This document shows, one piece after another, positions 48,141 to 59,361 of a stretch of 64,000 nt of DNA. The stretch spans positions 30,397,752 through 30,461,751 of the forward strand of contig NC_088779.1 in assembly GCF_954871325.1 (NCBI RefSeq). Reading direction: 5' to 3'. Made by a program: the position numbers and the translations under genes. This DNA comes from Gordionus sp. m RMFG-2023. Lineage: Eukaryota > Nematomorpha > Gordioida > Chordodea > Parachordodidae. Numbering within the stretch: position 1 is the first letter of the stretch; each line of letters opens with the position of its first letter. Under the pieces are notes generated by a model, which saw only the letters and a list, made by a program, of their open reading frames with translations, did no database searches and was not told the origin of the DNA.

Positions 48141-48485
48141 TCATACTAAGGAATTTAAACTTGAAATCAGCCAGAAAAGGTAATTAAATTGTACTGAACT
48201 TCTTTGCCCCAACTCTTCTTTTCTTAGCCTACGGACGTTTAAATAATAGTTTAGCAGGAGACTGTTGTTCCCTAAAAAGTATTTGAAGCTTGGCCACAAG
48301 CGTGATGGCGCATCCCCCATTTTTAATCTTTCACTCAAACCTAATTTAGCTCCAGTTAGCTGGAAATGAGCAATACATAGTCGTAGCTCTGTTTGAATCT
48401 TCACCGCCAGAGGGCAAAAAGCGCTATAAATCGCGCATCGCGTACTTATATACTTATAGCAACTTAGGATTTTAGGACTATACAT
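48141..48485 (-). CDS. Open frame of 114 residues, unidentified
   Basis: Starts with ATG and ends at TGA-side boundary near 48141. Contains HFQLTGAKLGLSERLKMGDA and PSRLWPSFKYFLG. Less AT-rich than its surroundings. No domain, signal peptide or splice support. Could be a decayed element. Confidence 0.15.
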   Translation of the reverse strand: MYSPKILSCYKYISTRCAIYSAFCPLAVKIQTELRLCIAHFQLTGAKLGLSERLKMGDAPSRLWPSFKYFLGNNSLLLNYYLNVRRLRKEELGQRSSVQFNYLFWLISSLNSLV

Positions 48486-48596
48486 TAAAAAATTTAGGCC
48501 GCATTCTAGCTCAGCTGTTTTCTTTTTTAGAATTCTTAATTAGCCGTTTTCTAAATAGAATGAAAATTTATTCGAAAAATTGTAGCTGGGAATCAC

Positions 48597-48930
48597 CCAA
48601 TGACAAATAATAATACCTGGACTGTCGATGCATTCGTAATAATGCATACGAAAGTGTCGGTTGAATGCGAATCAGCTGGATCCGCCATTTTGGTAACCCA
48701 TATAGTTAATTATTTTAGTGATAAAAACTGCTATCAAACTTGCTTCCTTTATTATCTCGAATGATCAGGCAATTCTTTAATAAAGTTTGAGTCAAGCATA
48801 GGAATAAATTGGTCTCTCGTTTGAAATTTTTTTAAAATAACGATATGGGTAATCAAAATGGCGTTCTCAGCTGTTTTTCATTGGATTGTACACTTTTAAT
48901 GACTGCATCGTCAGTATAAGGATTTGTAAT
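48597..48930. mobile_element. CAATGACATATAATAATACC-family MITE
   Basis: Left end CCAATGACAAATAATAATAC; right end CATCGTCAGTATAAGGATTT. The interior has GATCCGCCATTTTGGTAACC and GGTAATCAAAATGGCG, inverted with respect to each other. Confidence 0.85.
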
Positions 48931-50815
48931 AGATGATTAAACTCTATTAATTAAAGCAATGTATATTTAATTTATAGTTTAAAAAAATTGTTTAAATATT
49001 TATTTAATGGTGTAACCCAATAAATATTAAAAATTAAAGTTTTATTTTTTTTTTTTTAAATTTAATATTAATAATAAAATAAATAAAATAATTATTAAAC
49101 GATTTTTTTTTTTTTGCAAAGCGATAATTAGGTTAATTATGAGGTTACGATAACTTTTATATAACTTCCATCACACGCTCTCTTAATTAAAACAAAAATG
49201 GTATATTGAGATTTGCTTTGCCGGAAGTATATTCCAAGTATGCATAGCATAAGTCGCCCTAGAATTTTTGCTAAAGGAGATGGGGGTGGTTGGTATTAGA
49301 TGCTTACCTTTAAGTTCACTTAGTGTGGATCCTCTGCTGGTTATGTTATATTATTCTTTGAATATTTATTGATTTTTGACTTATTTTTCTTGTTTATAAA
49401 ATGATAGATCTTATATGTTCTGAGACAGCCAAAAATAAATGTCGGAAATCCACTAGGTAAATATTCTGCAGATTTACTGGAAAGAAATTTCTAGCAATTG
49501 TTAAACTTTTTCAAATTATATATATAAAATTATTTTAAAAAAAATCATGTTTAGTAATTTGATTTTTATAAAGTTTTAAAAATAAATATATCCACATTTC
49601 TGGAGTATAAATACCATCTCTTGAGGCTGACATTAAATTATATTACATGAATATTTTACGCTTATATCTTTGGGCTTACAAAATATGATGAATATTGTTT
49701 TTGAATATTAATCAGATTATCTAATCTAGGAACCCAATTTAGCCATCTAAAGAAACGTGGACTCTAATGAATGCCAAGATTATGCATTCTAAAGATCTTT
49801 TACTCAAATGGGAAGAACTATCAATATACCAGTTCTGGCATCCCAAAGTTTTTATTGGCATAACAAAATTCTAATAAATACATATATATGTTTCCTAATT
49901 CATTTGCTAATTTGAAGTTAAATTCGCGATAAAATTTTATCGTTAATTACAAAACGTGCAAGCCAGGGTGGGTTTACTTTTTATAGGTTCGGCCCGAATG
50001 CGTCAAGACAGATGTTTTCGTCTATGATAATGAGGCAAGATTAGTCAGGACTCCAGGTTTGTTTAACAAAATAAAATTGAACAATTTTATTTTTTTGGGC
50101 TGGTTGAATAGAAACATATTCCATATTTTATTTGCATTTATTTCTTTTCAGAATATAGAAATCGTCAAATTTTTTCGATTATTTTTTAACAAATCATATA
50201 TGTTATAGTATATACCTTCTATAATAAAATAATAATTCTAACTAACCTCAGCACATTAATACAAGAGATATATATACCATTCAAGATGATTTTAAAAAAG
50301 TAACGATTTAAATAAACAGTTACTTTTTCGGTATATTATATTTTTAATTTTTTTTTATTAATTAATATGAGATTATTCAGATTCACAACAAATTTTTTGT
50401 GAAAATATAAGCTCTATTCAAATCTAAAATAAATTTTAATAATTATTTTATATATAAATAACCCCCCCTAAAAAGAATATAATAATCTATAAAGATTATG
50501 GGAATCATAATCTTTGAAACTTCATTTTAGAATCCGTTACTTAAGACTCAGGCTTGGTTCTCTTTATCGACTGGTAAAAAATTAATTGATAAATTAGAAA
50601 GTAACTATTCGGGCGTTACATATTGAGGTACTCGGATACTCAGTGATTCTGTGAATTTCGTTCTAGCATGATTCATATCACGATTATTTCTTAATTTTGC
50701 CAATAATCTATTCTTTTAAGTATTCGTGAAATGTGTTTAAGCACAAAAAAATTAAAATGGCGCATAATTTTCAATAATCAACGATATAAATTTTAGAATG
50801 TTCCAGATGATTTAA
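48931..50815. other. AT-rich intergenic DNA
   Basis: No gene recognised. GGGTTTACTTTTTATAGGTTCGGCCCGAATG near 49975 (read in parts) is a possible GGCCCG relic. Confidence 0.45.
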
Positions 50816-50960
50816 CCAATGACATATAATGATACCTAGACTGACGGTGAATTCGTTAAAAAAAATGTACCTCGATGCAAATCAGCTGGGGACTCCATTT
50901 TGGTTACCCATATCATTATTAAAAATTTTAAATGAGAGGCCAATTTATTCCTATGTCTGA
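50816..50960. mobile_element. CAATGACATATAATAATACC-family MITE, left half
   Basis: CCAATGACATATAATGATAC, CTAGACTGACG, AAATCAGCTGGGGACTCCAT and GGTTACCCATATCATTATTA. The right half is missing or diverged. Confidence 0.75.
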
Positions 50961-51204
50961 CACAATGAGATATGTTATTGGATTTAACGTGTAAAAGTCG
51001 TAATATCAAAGTTTCTATCTGTCTTATATTTACCCTTTTTTTTGTGGTTGGAATACATGATAATTGGAACAGATTTCTTCCATTTTTTTCCACCATAAAA
51101 ATAAAAATTAATATTTACGTTTTTATTTCGATCTCTTTTTACGAATTTTTATAAATATAAATATATGATATTTTAATTCATTTTGAAATTTAAAGTAAAA
51201 TAAA

Positions 51205-51217
51205 TTAAAACATATCT

Positions 51218-51257
<40 letters not shown>
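51205..51257. repeat. (TA)n tract
   Basis: Alternating TA over about 50 bp with one CA interruption. Confidence 0.9.
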
Positions 51258-51489
51258 AGAAAACACAAATTTAAATAATGAATAATTTAAACATTTAAAA
51301 ATAAAAACATAATATCAATCACATTACCATTCCACCCTCCTAGGAAACCCTTCATACTGTTCCTCGTTATGTTGTCAAGTAGAGCTTGTTGATTGCATAA
51401 GTTCTTGATATAAATATAATAGTAAATAATTTTGCATCAATATCGCAAAAAATATTTTGTCAAATTTATAAAAACATCCTTTTAACAAT

Positions 51490-51670
51490 ACTGTATCCAG
51501 GGTAGGGCAGTATGGTGAATACTTGTATCTAAGATATAAGATCCTTGTGTATCTTGTACTCAGTATCTTTTTGAACATAATAAGATTCTAGTATCTGTAT
51601 CTAAAATCTTTTATTTTGAAAAAAAATCTTGTATCTTTTTCTTGACAAAAGATAAAGATACAGATTTTTT
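51490..51670. repeat. GTATCTAAGATA-rich repeat, possible hAT relic
   Basis: Several TATCTAAGATA / TCTTGTATCTT motifs follow GGTAGGGCAGTATGGTG. Resembles subterminal repeats of a hAT end. No partner end found. Confidence 0.4.
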
Positions 51671-52222
51671 TTAATATTCATGTTTAAAGTTTTACATATC
51701 ACAGTTTATATCTTATTTTCTTCTAGAATCTTGTATTAATTTCCTCATTCTTTTCCGCTATATTTTAAATGACAACCAAAATTAGCTGGAAAATTTACGA
51801 CTCATATTAAGGAAGATAAATAAAAAATAACAACACCAAGTAGAAATAATTATATTTTATATATAAATGTAACTCGATAATATATTTTTTAATCTGTAGG
51901 ATAATTGACACTCATGGCAGTGAAGAAGAAGGTAGTGAAATTTAAATTATAGAAATAAGTTCACCTGGATCAAAACCCAATCTTAAAATTTTATATGGAA
52001 ACTTTTTTTTTTAAATAAAACTTAAAAATGACAATGTACAGGATAGATGTAAAACCTGCATAAACAAAAAAAAAATGATAAATGGTTATTAAACACAATT
52101 ATTTTATTTTTTTAAACATGTTAAAATATATTATTTATATGTGGTTAAAAATGGGCGTAGGTTATTTTTAAAATTCAACAATATTGTCTACCTTTATTAA
52201 AAGCTGTCCAACATGGTATAGG

Positions 52223-52561
52223 CCAATGACATATAATAATACCTAGACTGACAATTCATTCATTAAAATGCATTTTTAAGCGTCGTTAAAAGCAAATCAG
52301 CTGGACCCGCCATTTTGGTAACCTTTATAATAATTATTTTCATGTTAAAAACTAATATTAAATTGATAACTTACTTTCTTATTATCTCGATGATCAGGCA
52401 ATTCTTTAATAAAGTTTGCATCAGGTATAATATAAAATTAGGCTCTCGTTTAAAATTTTAATATTTATTACAGTAACCAAGATGGCGTCTCTAGCTGATT
52501 TGTATTGATGTACACTTTTAATGAATGAATCGTCAGTCTAGGTATTATTATATGTCATTGG
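52223..52561. mobile_element. CAATGACATATAATAATACC-family MITE, complete
   Basis: 339 bp. Ends CCAATGACATATAATAATAC / GTATTATTATATGTCATTGG are perfect inverted repeats extending to CTAGACTGAC. TATAGG flanks both sides (52217-52222, 52562-52567). Because the flank and end share bases, the duplication could be read as 6 to 9 bp. Best copy of the family, likely the youngest. Confidence 0.93.
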
Positions 52562-52605
52562 TATAGGCAAAAGATTTTACATCCATATTTTAAGAACTTA
52601 TGGAG

Positions 52606-53765
52606 TAGAAATGGTCGCGGGCCTAATTTTTTATTCACGACCCTCACACTCACGGTGGCGATAAAAAATATTCACGCCCATTCACGCTGACCACTAAAAA
52701 ATTTCCGACCCGACCCGCCCGCTCACGAAAGGCGATATTTTGATTCACACCTGTCACGCCCGAAAATTCACGGTGTTTTTAAATTTTTTTAAAACTTCAA
52801 TGTTATAATTTTTTACATTTTTTTTTGAATTTATTCTATTTATTTCTTTAATTCCATAATCCATAATTACGAAAAATAAATACGTATTATAGATCTAAAT
52901 TTTTTCTTAGAAAAAAGAAGAATGTCTATTTTTTTTTTCATTTCAATTGTGTAAGCCTTTCCTCTAATAGACGATTGGCAACAGAAAATAACCTTTCACT
53001 AGAAACCGAATTTGCCAGGGCTGACAAAATTTTATTCTCCAATTTTCTCAAAATAAGAAATAAATTTTCCTTCTTCTAAAACTTCAAAATATTGCCATTG
53101 TTATTTGTTTTTAATCTTTTAAATTCACATAGCTATCATCGGTAGATGTTGATGCTTCATCAGAAGCATCTAAAAATATGTTTCATTTAGAGTATAAGGT
53201 TTTTATGAATTTAGGATGAATTAGGAAAGTTATTAATAACAGTTGGCATTGACTTATGCATATAAATCATCTAATTTTATATCATTTCACATTTTCAAGA
53301 TTGTTTTGTAAATATCTTCCTTTCTTCATCTATTAATAACTTAGGGCTTTTGAAATTAGGATCTAGTATTATTGAGAATAAATTTTAAAGTTTAAGTAAA
53401 AAATCTCGACCTAATCATAAAAAGAAAAGAAAAGAACTAGAAGCGTGACACCAGATGTTGTTTATAAAATGCCGAATATTTTTTGTTGTCAAAATTTTTT
53501 CTTTTTTAAAAAAGAACTAAAATTAAATTAGAAAATATGTATTATAATTATAAAATTGCGAATTTATATTTATAAAAAAAAAACTAAAAAATCAAAATTT
53601 CCGTGATTCACGGGAAATATATGTTCACGCCCGGGAAAAATTTTGGGAAGGCCCGTCACGCCCAGTCACGCCTAATAATTTAAAGTTTATTCACACTCAT
53701 GCCGTGACCCACCGTGACACGAAGGGTCACGCGTAATTTCACGGCCCGCGCCCCGCCCATCTCTA
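52606..53765 (-). mobile_element. hAT DNA transposon, 1160 bp, with transposase remnant
   Basis: Left end TAGAAATGGTCGCGGGCC and right end GGCCCGCGCCCCGCCCATCT+CTA are imperfect inverted repeats. TTATGGAG (52598-52605) and TTATGGAT (53766-53773) are a near-perfect 8-bp duplication. Both arms are rich in TCACG and GCCC repeats, giving GC-rich shoulders around an AT-rich core. The minus strand encodes a hAT C-terminal region. Confidence 0.9.
52945..53045 (-). pseudogene. hAT transposase dimerisation-region remnant
   Basis: Encodes ILSALANSVSSERLFSVANR then LLEERLTQL, a good match to the hAT 'SSERLFS.A..L....R..L' motif. The catalytic core is not recognisable upstream. Confidence 0.85.
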
Positions 53766-53773
53766 TTATGGAT

Positions 53774-55040
53774 GAGTTGGATAATATAAAAAAAATACTT
53801 TCAAAATATACTAATTACGCTGAAAAGGTAAAGGTCTAATGATTAATATTTAAAAAATTTGATTATCTTATAAAAAAAATTAATATATTTTAATAATCCT
53901 CCCTTCTTCTATCAATGCTAAGAATAGACTAATTCTAATATTAAAATTAATGTTTTAGTGAGTAATTATATGTAACAAAAAGCAAACTTAACACTACTAG
54001 GTCATTGATCTTCTTCATTCCTATTTTTCAATAATAATTTCAAGTCATACACTCCCCATCTTCCCTCAATAAAAGTGACAAATTTTTATCAAACTTAATT
54101 CTATTTAAAAATAACCTAGCTTTAATATTTTTGTTGTAATTTAGAAACTATTTTTGTTCGTTTTAAATTGTAAATAAAAATATCATTTTTAATACTTATA
54201 TAATAATATCCTAAATAAATAAAATATCTACTATTCTATTCTATTAGATGTTTAAATTTGTAATATTTTTCAAACTTAGTCACACAAATTCTAATATAAA
54301 TAATTGGCATTTAATATTCCAATTAATTCAATTATAAGAATGCCTCTAAAGCTTAATAAATGCCTACGTACTTTCAGATATTTGTATCGTTATTTTATAA
54401 ACGCATTTTAATTGGAAGGATGGGGTGGAGAGGGGGGGGGGGGGGTGGATAGGATTAAAATAAAAATTTATTATAGGAAATATCATGATATGTAAATAAC
54501 CCCCATTCTTCTATTATTTTAATTCATCAATTAATAATATATTGTCGTATTAAGATATGGAATTCATTATTTTCCAGATTTTCTCCATTTTTGTTATTTA
54601 CTAACAGCGATTTTTAAATTCATAAATCAAACTATTTTGTCTAGAACTGTTGACTCTTAATACATATATCCACTTTTTATATAGATTAGAAAAGCTTATG
54701 GGTAAAATTGTTGATATTTTTAACTTAGATATTCCACACATTAAAAATTCTTGGTCAAATCAGATCTTTAAATAAATAACCCTCAGTATGAATGTAAAAT
54801 CGAGACATTCCGAATCCTCATGGATTCCACAGTGCTATATATTTTATTATCATAGAAAATTTATAATAAAATAAAGAGGGCTTATGTTTTTAACTAATGG
54901 GTATTCTGAATATTTTAAGACACCCCTAAGAGTTGAGTGAGAATTTTATTTAAAATCAATAAATGTATCTTTCACTAAGCAAATTTTGATTGTCCAATTG
55001 CTATTTATCGACTGTTTTAAAAAGGCATTTAATCTTCATA
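53774..55040. other. AT-rich DNA upstream of the Ig gene
   Basis: No exon recognised. A 15-base G-rich tract lies near 54431. The promoter of the Ig gene presumably lies here but no specific motif is convincing. Confidence 0.5.
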
Positions 55041-55110
55041 ATGCAGTGGGGAATGTCGATAATATTTATTTTTGTGTTGATATTTTACCAAATTGAACAT
55101 ATCCTAGCAG
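55041..55110 (+). CDS. Ig gene exon 1 (signal peptide)
   Basis: ATG to GCAG|gttagc. 23 codons, almost entirely hydrophobic after residue 6. First ATG in frame and the only one giving a signal peptide. Confidence 0.8.
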
Positions 55111-55968
55111 GTTAGCTTAAATTTTTTTGTTATAATCTTTAGTCTTAAAACTATAAATTTGGTTTATGTTAGCTTACACTATAAATATATCTGGACCTAC
55201 ACATGTTGTCAGTGGAGCAACAAATGTCGCTCTTAGTTGTTCTATAATGTCATCTAAAAATGAAATTCCGATTTGGTATCATGATAATCGAAGATTAGAT
55301 ATCACTAGTAAATCTGGTTATCAGAGTTTTTCTGAACGGTCTGGGCAAATTATTAATAGTAAGTTAATAATTAATCGAGCAACTCTTGATAAAGCTGGGA
55401 CATATAAATGCCAATCTGATACCAACAAAGTTTTGGTATTTCAAATAGTTGTATGTAAGTTCTTTTAATGATTTTCTTGATGTTGCAAAATATCTGCTCT
55501 ATCTAAAAACCTAAACCCATTATGAAATCTTTTACTTTCAAAGCATGCATGGAGCTTTGTCATTTAACCTTTAACCTTCTTGCATGTTATATATCCATAG
55601 TTCTTGAATATTAATATTTCAAAATATATTTGTTTTTTTTAGTTGACTCACCAAATGAAATCATGATGCAATATAAGCCATCAAAATATGATGAATTTCA
55701 GGTTTTATAAAAATAATTTATTGTTTAGATATATTTTTATGTTTAATCTAGGAGGTCATTCTGCAGTGTAATGCTAACACCAGTATTCTTGGGAAAAATA
55801 ATAGATTTACTTGGAAATTTGAAAATGGCACAGTTATCCAAAATGATACTCAATATAATATAGGTTCTAATACTCTCAAAATCATGCATCCAACTATAAA
55901 ACATTGTGGAAATTATTTTTGTGTTAGCTCTGACATCCCAAATATTAGGAATCCGGTATCAATTAAAG
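55041..55968 (+). CDS. Secreted or membrane protein with two immunoglobulin domains, 4 exons (3' incomplete)
   Basis: Four exons (55041-55110, 55173-55454, 55643-55701, 55752-55968) share consistent phases (1, 1, 0, then 1) and GT-AG borders. The product begins MQWGMSIIFIFVLIFYQIEH, a signal peptide with probable cleavage near residue 23. Ig domain 1 has Cys46, Trp58 and the motif DKAGTYKC with Cys103. Ig domain 2 has Cys143, Trp158 and CGNYFC with Cys194. Spacing is that of I-set/V-set domains, and domain 2 has NGT and NDT glycosylation sites. The reading ends at a donor in phase 1, so at least one more exon exists. Two-domain IgSF proteins include cell adhesion molecules and basigin-like proteins, but without the membrane segment I cannot choose between them. 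Introns are short (50-190 bp), unlike those of EYA. Confidence 0.82.
55173..55454 (+). CDS. Ig gene exon 2 (Ig domain 1)
   Basis: Encodes the first Ig domain from GPTHVVSGATNVALSC to ATLDKAGTYKC and beyond. Acceptor tgttag; donor GTAT|gtaagt is strong. Confidence 0.85.
55643..55701 (+). CDS. Ig gene exon 3 (inter-domain linker)
   Basis: 59 nt after a poly-T acceptor (tttttttag). Encodes DSPNEIMMQYKPSKYDEFQ, joining domains 1 and 2. Confidence 0.75.
55752..55968 (+). CDS. Ig gene exon 4 (Ig domain 2)
   Basis: Encodes EVILQCNANTSILG to KHCGNYFCVSSDIP and SIK. Acceptor atctag; donor AAAG|gtaatt, phase 1. Confidence 0.85.
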
Positions 55969-56254
55969 GTAATTATTTTTTTGTATTATTTATGTCATTT
56001 TATATAATATGGAATAATAAAAATCTATATAAAATAAATATTTTTTAAAATTCATTTTGATCAGAATATTACCTATCTTTGGTTTTTATAAATAAAAAAA
56101 GAGACAAAACTTTAAAATTAAAATGATATGTCTTATCTTTATTTGTTGAAAGGTTTGTATTAATAAGTGTTTTATAAATACATATATTTTTTAATGATTT
56201 TACTTATGCAAATATATGGCCTAAGCTTCAAGATTTTGATAATATATGTCTAGA

Positions 56255-56370
56255 CCTTTGTTCCTTCTATGAGCAAAATCTTCGGGATTGCATAATATTT
56301 TTTCTGGATGAAATATTGAGTTAGCCATTTTTAAAAAATTGTATCAAAAATAAGCTGTTTAACAACACTA
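56255..56370. mobile_element. TAGTGTTGTTAAACGGCT-family MITE, right half
   Basis: TTTGTTCCTTCTATGAGCAA, GATGAAATATTGAGTTAGCC, then AAGCTGTTTAACAACACTA. The left end is lost. It may lie in an intron of the Ig gene. Confidence 0.78.
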
Positions 56371-56591
56371 CTTTAAATATATATATGCTAGTACACTATA
56401 TATTGATATTAAATTTTCTGTGCAACAAACTATGTATCTTTATTTTAATAAAAAAATATTAAAAAAACAAATTAACCCTTCAATAGTACAGTGGGGTCTA
56501 TAGGATCCCAAGCAAGATAGACATGATCTTAAAATCTTCCGTAGCTTCATTAAATATATTTTGGATTATATATTCCGAATTTTATTTATTT

Positions 56592-56844
56592 TAGTCGGAT
56601 CTGCAGATACCATTCATGGCCCGATCCTAAAATGGGCCAGCCCTGGCTTTATATTTTCAGGCATGGCCCAATGCGGATTTTATAAAAGAATTTTTTTTAT
56701 ATATTACATTTATTTTTGATGTTTATAGCTAATAATGATGATTAAAATATACAGCCTGTACCGGTTTTAAAAAAAAAATTCTTTTACTTGGCCTGGGAAT
56801 ATTTTAAAAAATCAAAATATGGCCCAGCCCATATAGATCTCTGA
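56592..56844. mobile_element. GGCCCGG-family hAT-like MITE
   Basis: Ends TAGTCGGATCTGCAGATACC and CCCATATAGATCTCTGA are imperfect inverted repeats. The body contains ATGGCCCGATCC, GGGCCAGCCC and TATGGCCCAGCCC. Confidence 0.72.
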
Positions 56845-57489
56845 TTTTAATTAACTATTTATTGAGATATAAAGATATCAAGGCTGATATCGGGAAATAT
56901 TGGATCTGTGAAAAATTTGTGGATCGGCACAGCTCTAGTAAAATTATTATATTTATACCATATTTTCTGTACTTCGCCTTGAATTCTCACTAACTGTGAA
57001 TTCAGGGTAACCAATCACCATAGGAGGATTACGTATTGGTACTTATTCCAGATTTACGCTGCCCCATAACTAACTAACCAACTTCATATGTATTAACCCC
57101 AGTCACAATTTTTTTTAGTTTATGAATTTTTATAAATTTTGATGAAAAAAATAAATAATAATAACACTCAAATCAAAACAAATATTCTTATAACTTTTAA
57201 GTACAATATGTCTTATTGGTGATACAGAATTTATGGGGTATTTGGAATCTCATTTTTAAAATTTATCTATAAAGGCTATTTTTTTAAAAAAAATTTTGGA
57301 ACATCCGGTTTGTCCAGAAAACTATTTCTGTATGGAAAGAGTGTTCACTTAATTTATATTAATCTTTACAAATAGATTTTCAAAATAAATTTACGAAAAG
57401 ACAAATATGTATTAAAACTTCATAGGGTAGATACTCTTACATGTGGCTGGAATACAATTCCGATCAGATCAGATGTTTCAACTAAAGAT

Positions 57490-57690
57490 CTACAAATCAC
57501 GGCCCGGCCCGAGCCTCCGGGTGTATCGTAAAAAAATAATTACGGGCCGGGCCGGGTCTAATATATTCAAATAAATCCGAGCCGGCGGACCAATAGTTTT
57601 TATTTCTGGTCCGGGCCGAGTTTGAAAAATTTTTCGATAAATGATTTAAGATTCTGAGATCGTAAATCCCTACGAATTCCGTTTTCCCGA
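57490..57690. mobile_element. GGCCCGG-family repeat
   Basis: AAATCACGGCCCGGCCCGAG, then GGGCCGGGCCGGGTC and GGTCCGGGCCGAG. Ends uncertain. Confidence 0.6.
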
Positions 57691-57750
57691 TATGACATAA
57701 GAATACATTCAAAAAATGAAATATAAAAGCGCCTCACGAATTACGTTCAC

Positions 57751-58042
57751 TATTCGATTTAAACGAATACGAATAATGGAATTATTCGATTTAAACGAAT
57801 ACGAATAATGGAATTATTCGATTTATACGAATACGAATAATGGAATTATTCGATTTATACGAATACGAATAATGGAATTATTCGATTTATACGAATACGA
57901 ATAATGGAATTATTCGATTTATACGAATACGAATAATGGAATTATTCGATTTATACGAATACGAATAATGGAATACGAATACGAATAATGGAATTATTCG
58001 ATTTATACGAATACGAATAATGGAATTATTCGATTCGATTCG
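57751..58042. repeat. 32-bp palindromic minisatellite, about 9 copies
   Basis: The unit contains ATTATTCGATTTATACGAAT then ACGAATAATGGA. Period is 32 bp at 57781 and 57813. One copy is shortened near 57968. CGAATAAT and ATTATTCG within each unit are inverted, so every unit can form a hairpin. The first two units carry TTTAAACG instead of TTTATACG. Confidence 0.93.
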
Positions 58043-58641
58043 CTCTCATGAATAATCGTTCTTTCTTAAGAAATGTTAATACATTTTTAAACTGAATTCG
58101 AAATTTAATTTTATTTCAAGTGTTTATTTTTTAAAGGAAAACAATGTTCACATAATTTTTATTCAATTTTTTTTTTAAAAAATTTTAAATAATGACAAAC
58201 AAGCTTAAAATTTCCATCGTTTGAGATAGCAGCATTGATATCGTGTTTAAAATGAAACGCGTCACGAATTTTTTTTTATATAAGTAGCCTACCTAACTCA
58301 CAGAAATTTATGGAGAGAAAGATGACAAAAAAAGATTCATCGCGTGACATGTCAATCGTAAATCAATTATAATAACTATTTTTTAAACGATAGAACAAAA
58401 AGCCTTTCATTGGCATCGTTAATGTTTATTGATAGCGCCATCTATTATACCTTTTTTTATATATATATATTATTCAATTCAGCTGAAGTTTGATAGAAAA
58501 TAAAAAAAAATTTGAAATATCGAAGCTCAATGATATATTCGGATAATATTAATGTTTAGTAATTCCCCCCCCCTAACTCCTCCCATAATTATAAATTATG
58601 ATTTAGTTATTAATGTTAGATTTAAATATTCAAACTAAATA

Positions 58642-58649
58642 TTAGCTTT
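58642..58649. repeat. hAT target-site duplication (TTAGCTTT)
   Basis: Perfect partner at 59354-59361. Confidence 0.9.
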
Positions 58650-59353
58650 TAGGGTTGTGTCGATCCGCATATTTTTCACCGATCCGATCGATATTTTTCG
58701 ATATTGTTTCAAACCCTATCCAATCCGATATTTTTACTGATTTTTAATCACCCCCGTTTGAACCAAATGTAATTAGGAAATCAATATTTTTTATGCAAAA
58801 AATCGAATTATGAATAATTTAATTTTTTTTTATTTCTACAATTAGGACTATGATAAAAAAAAAATATATATTTAAAAATTGGAATTATAAAAATTGTAAT
58901 ATTTAATTGTATAAAATTATAATATATTAGATTTTTTTTTAATAAATATGAGAGCCTCTAGATTTTCTGGGTATAAGTTTCTACGATAGATTATCTACAT
59001 CTCCTGCCGTACTGAAGGCAGACTCAGATGATTCCGCAGATAACGCATTTTGCAAAATTATCTTTGTCTTTCGTAAAATATTTCCATAATTCAGATACCA
59101 TATTTAAAAAATTTGTATTTAAAATATAAATAAAAAAATTGGCGTTATTTAAAAAGAATTAAAATAAATAAAACTTTGGGTGTTCCTTTCTATTTTTATT
59201 ATAAAAAAAAGCTTCTAAAATACTATAAATCTAAGAAAAGTAAAAAGATCGATCAGATCGGTTTTTTACAGGTATCGGCCCTATTCGATATTTTTGGAAA
59301 ACGCTAAATATCGGTACCGATCCGATCCTATATTTAATATCGGCACAGCCCTA
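58650..59353 (-). mobile_element. Short hAT derivative, 704 bp
   Basis: TAGGGTTGTGTCGATCCG and CGGCACAGCCCTA (inverted) form the ends, flanked by TTAGCTTT on both sides. Subterminal motifs CGATCCGAT(C) and ATATTTTTCG repeat in both arms. The minus strand near 58995-59060 encodes LSAESSESAFSTAGDV, a relic of the hAT 'SSERVFS.AG' motif with Arg lost. No other transposase is left. Confidence 0.9.
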
Positions 59354-59361
59354 TTAGCTTT

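Noticed and set aside
51340-51415. Minus-strand peptide with QQALLDNITRNSMKGFLGGW before a gtaatg donor
   Set aside because: Considered as an exon, but it stands alone, with no second exon, homology or clear acceptor.
57497-57712. 71-residue minus-strand frame
   Set aside because: Crosses a GGCCCGG repeat; no domain.
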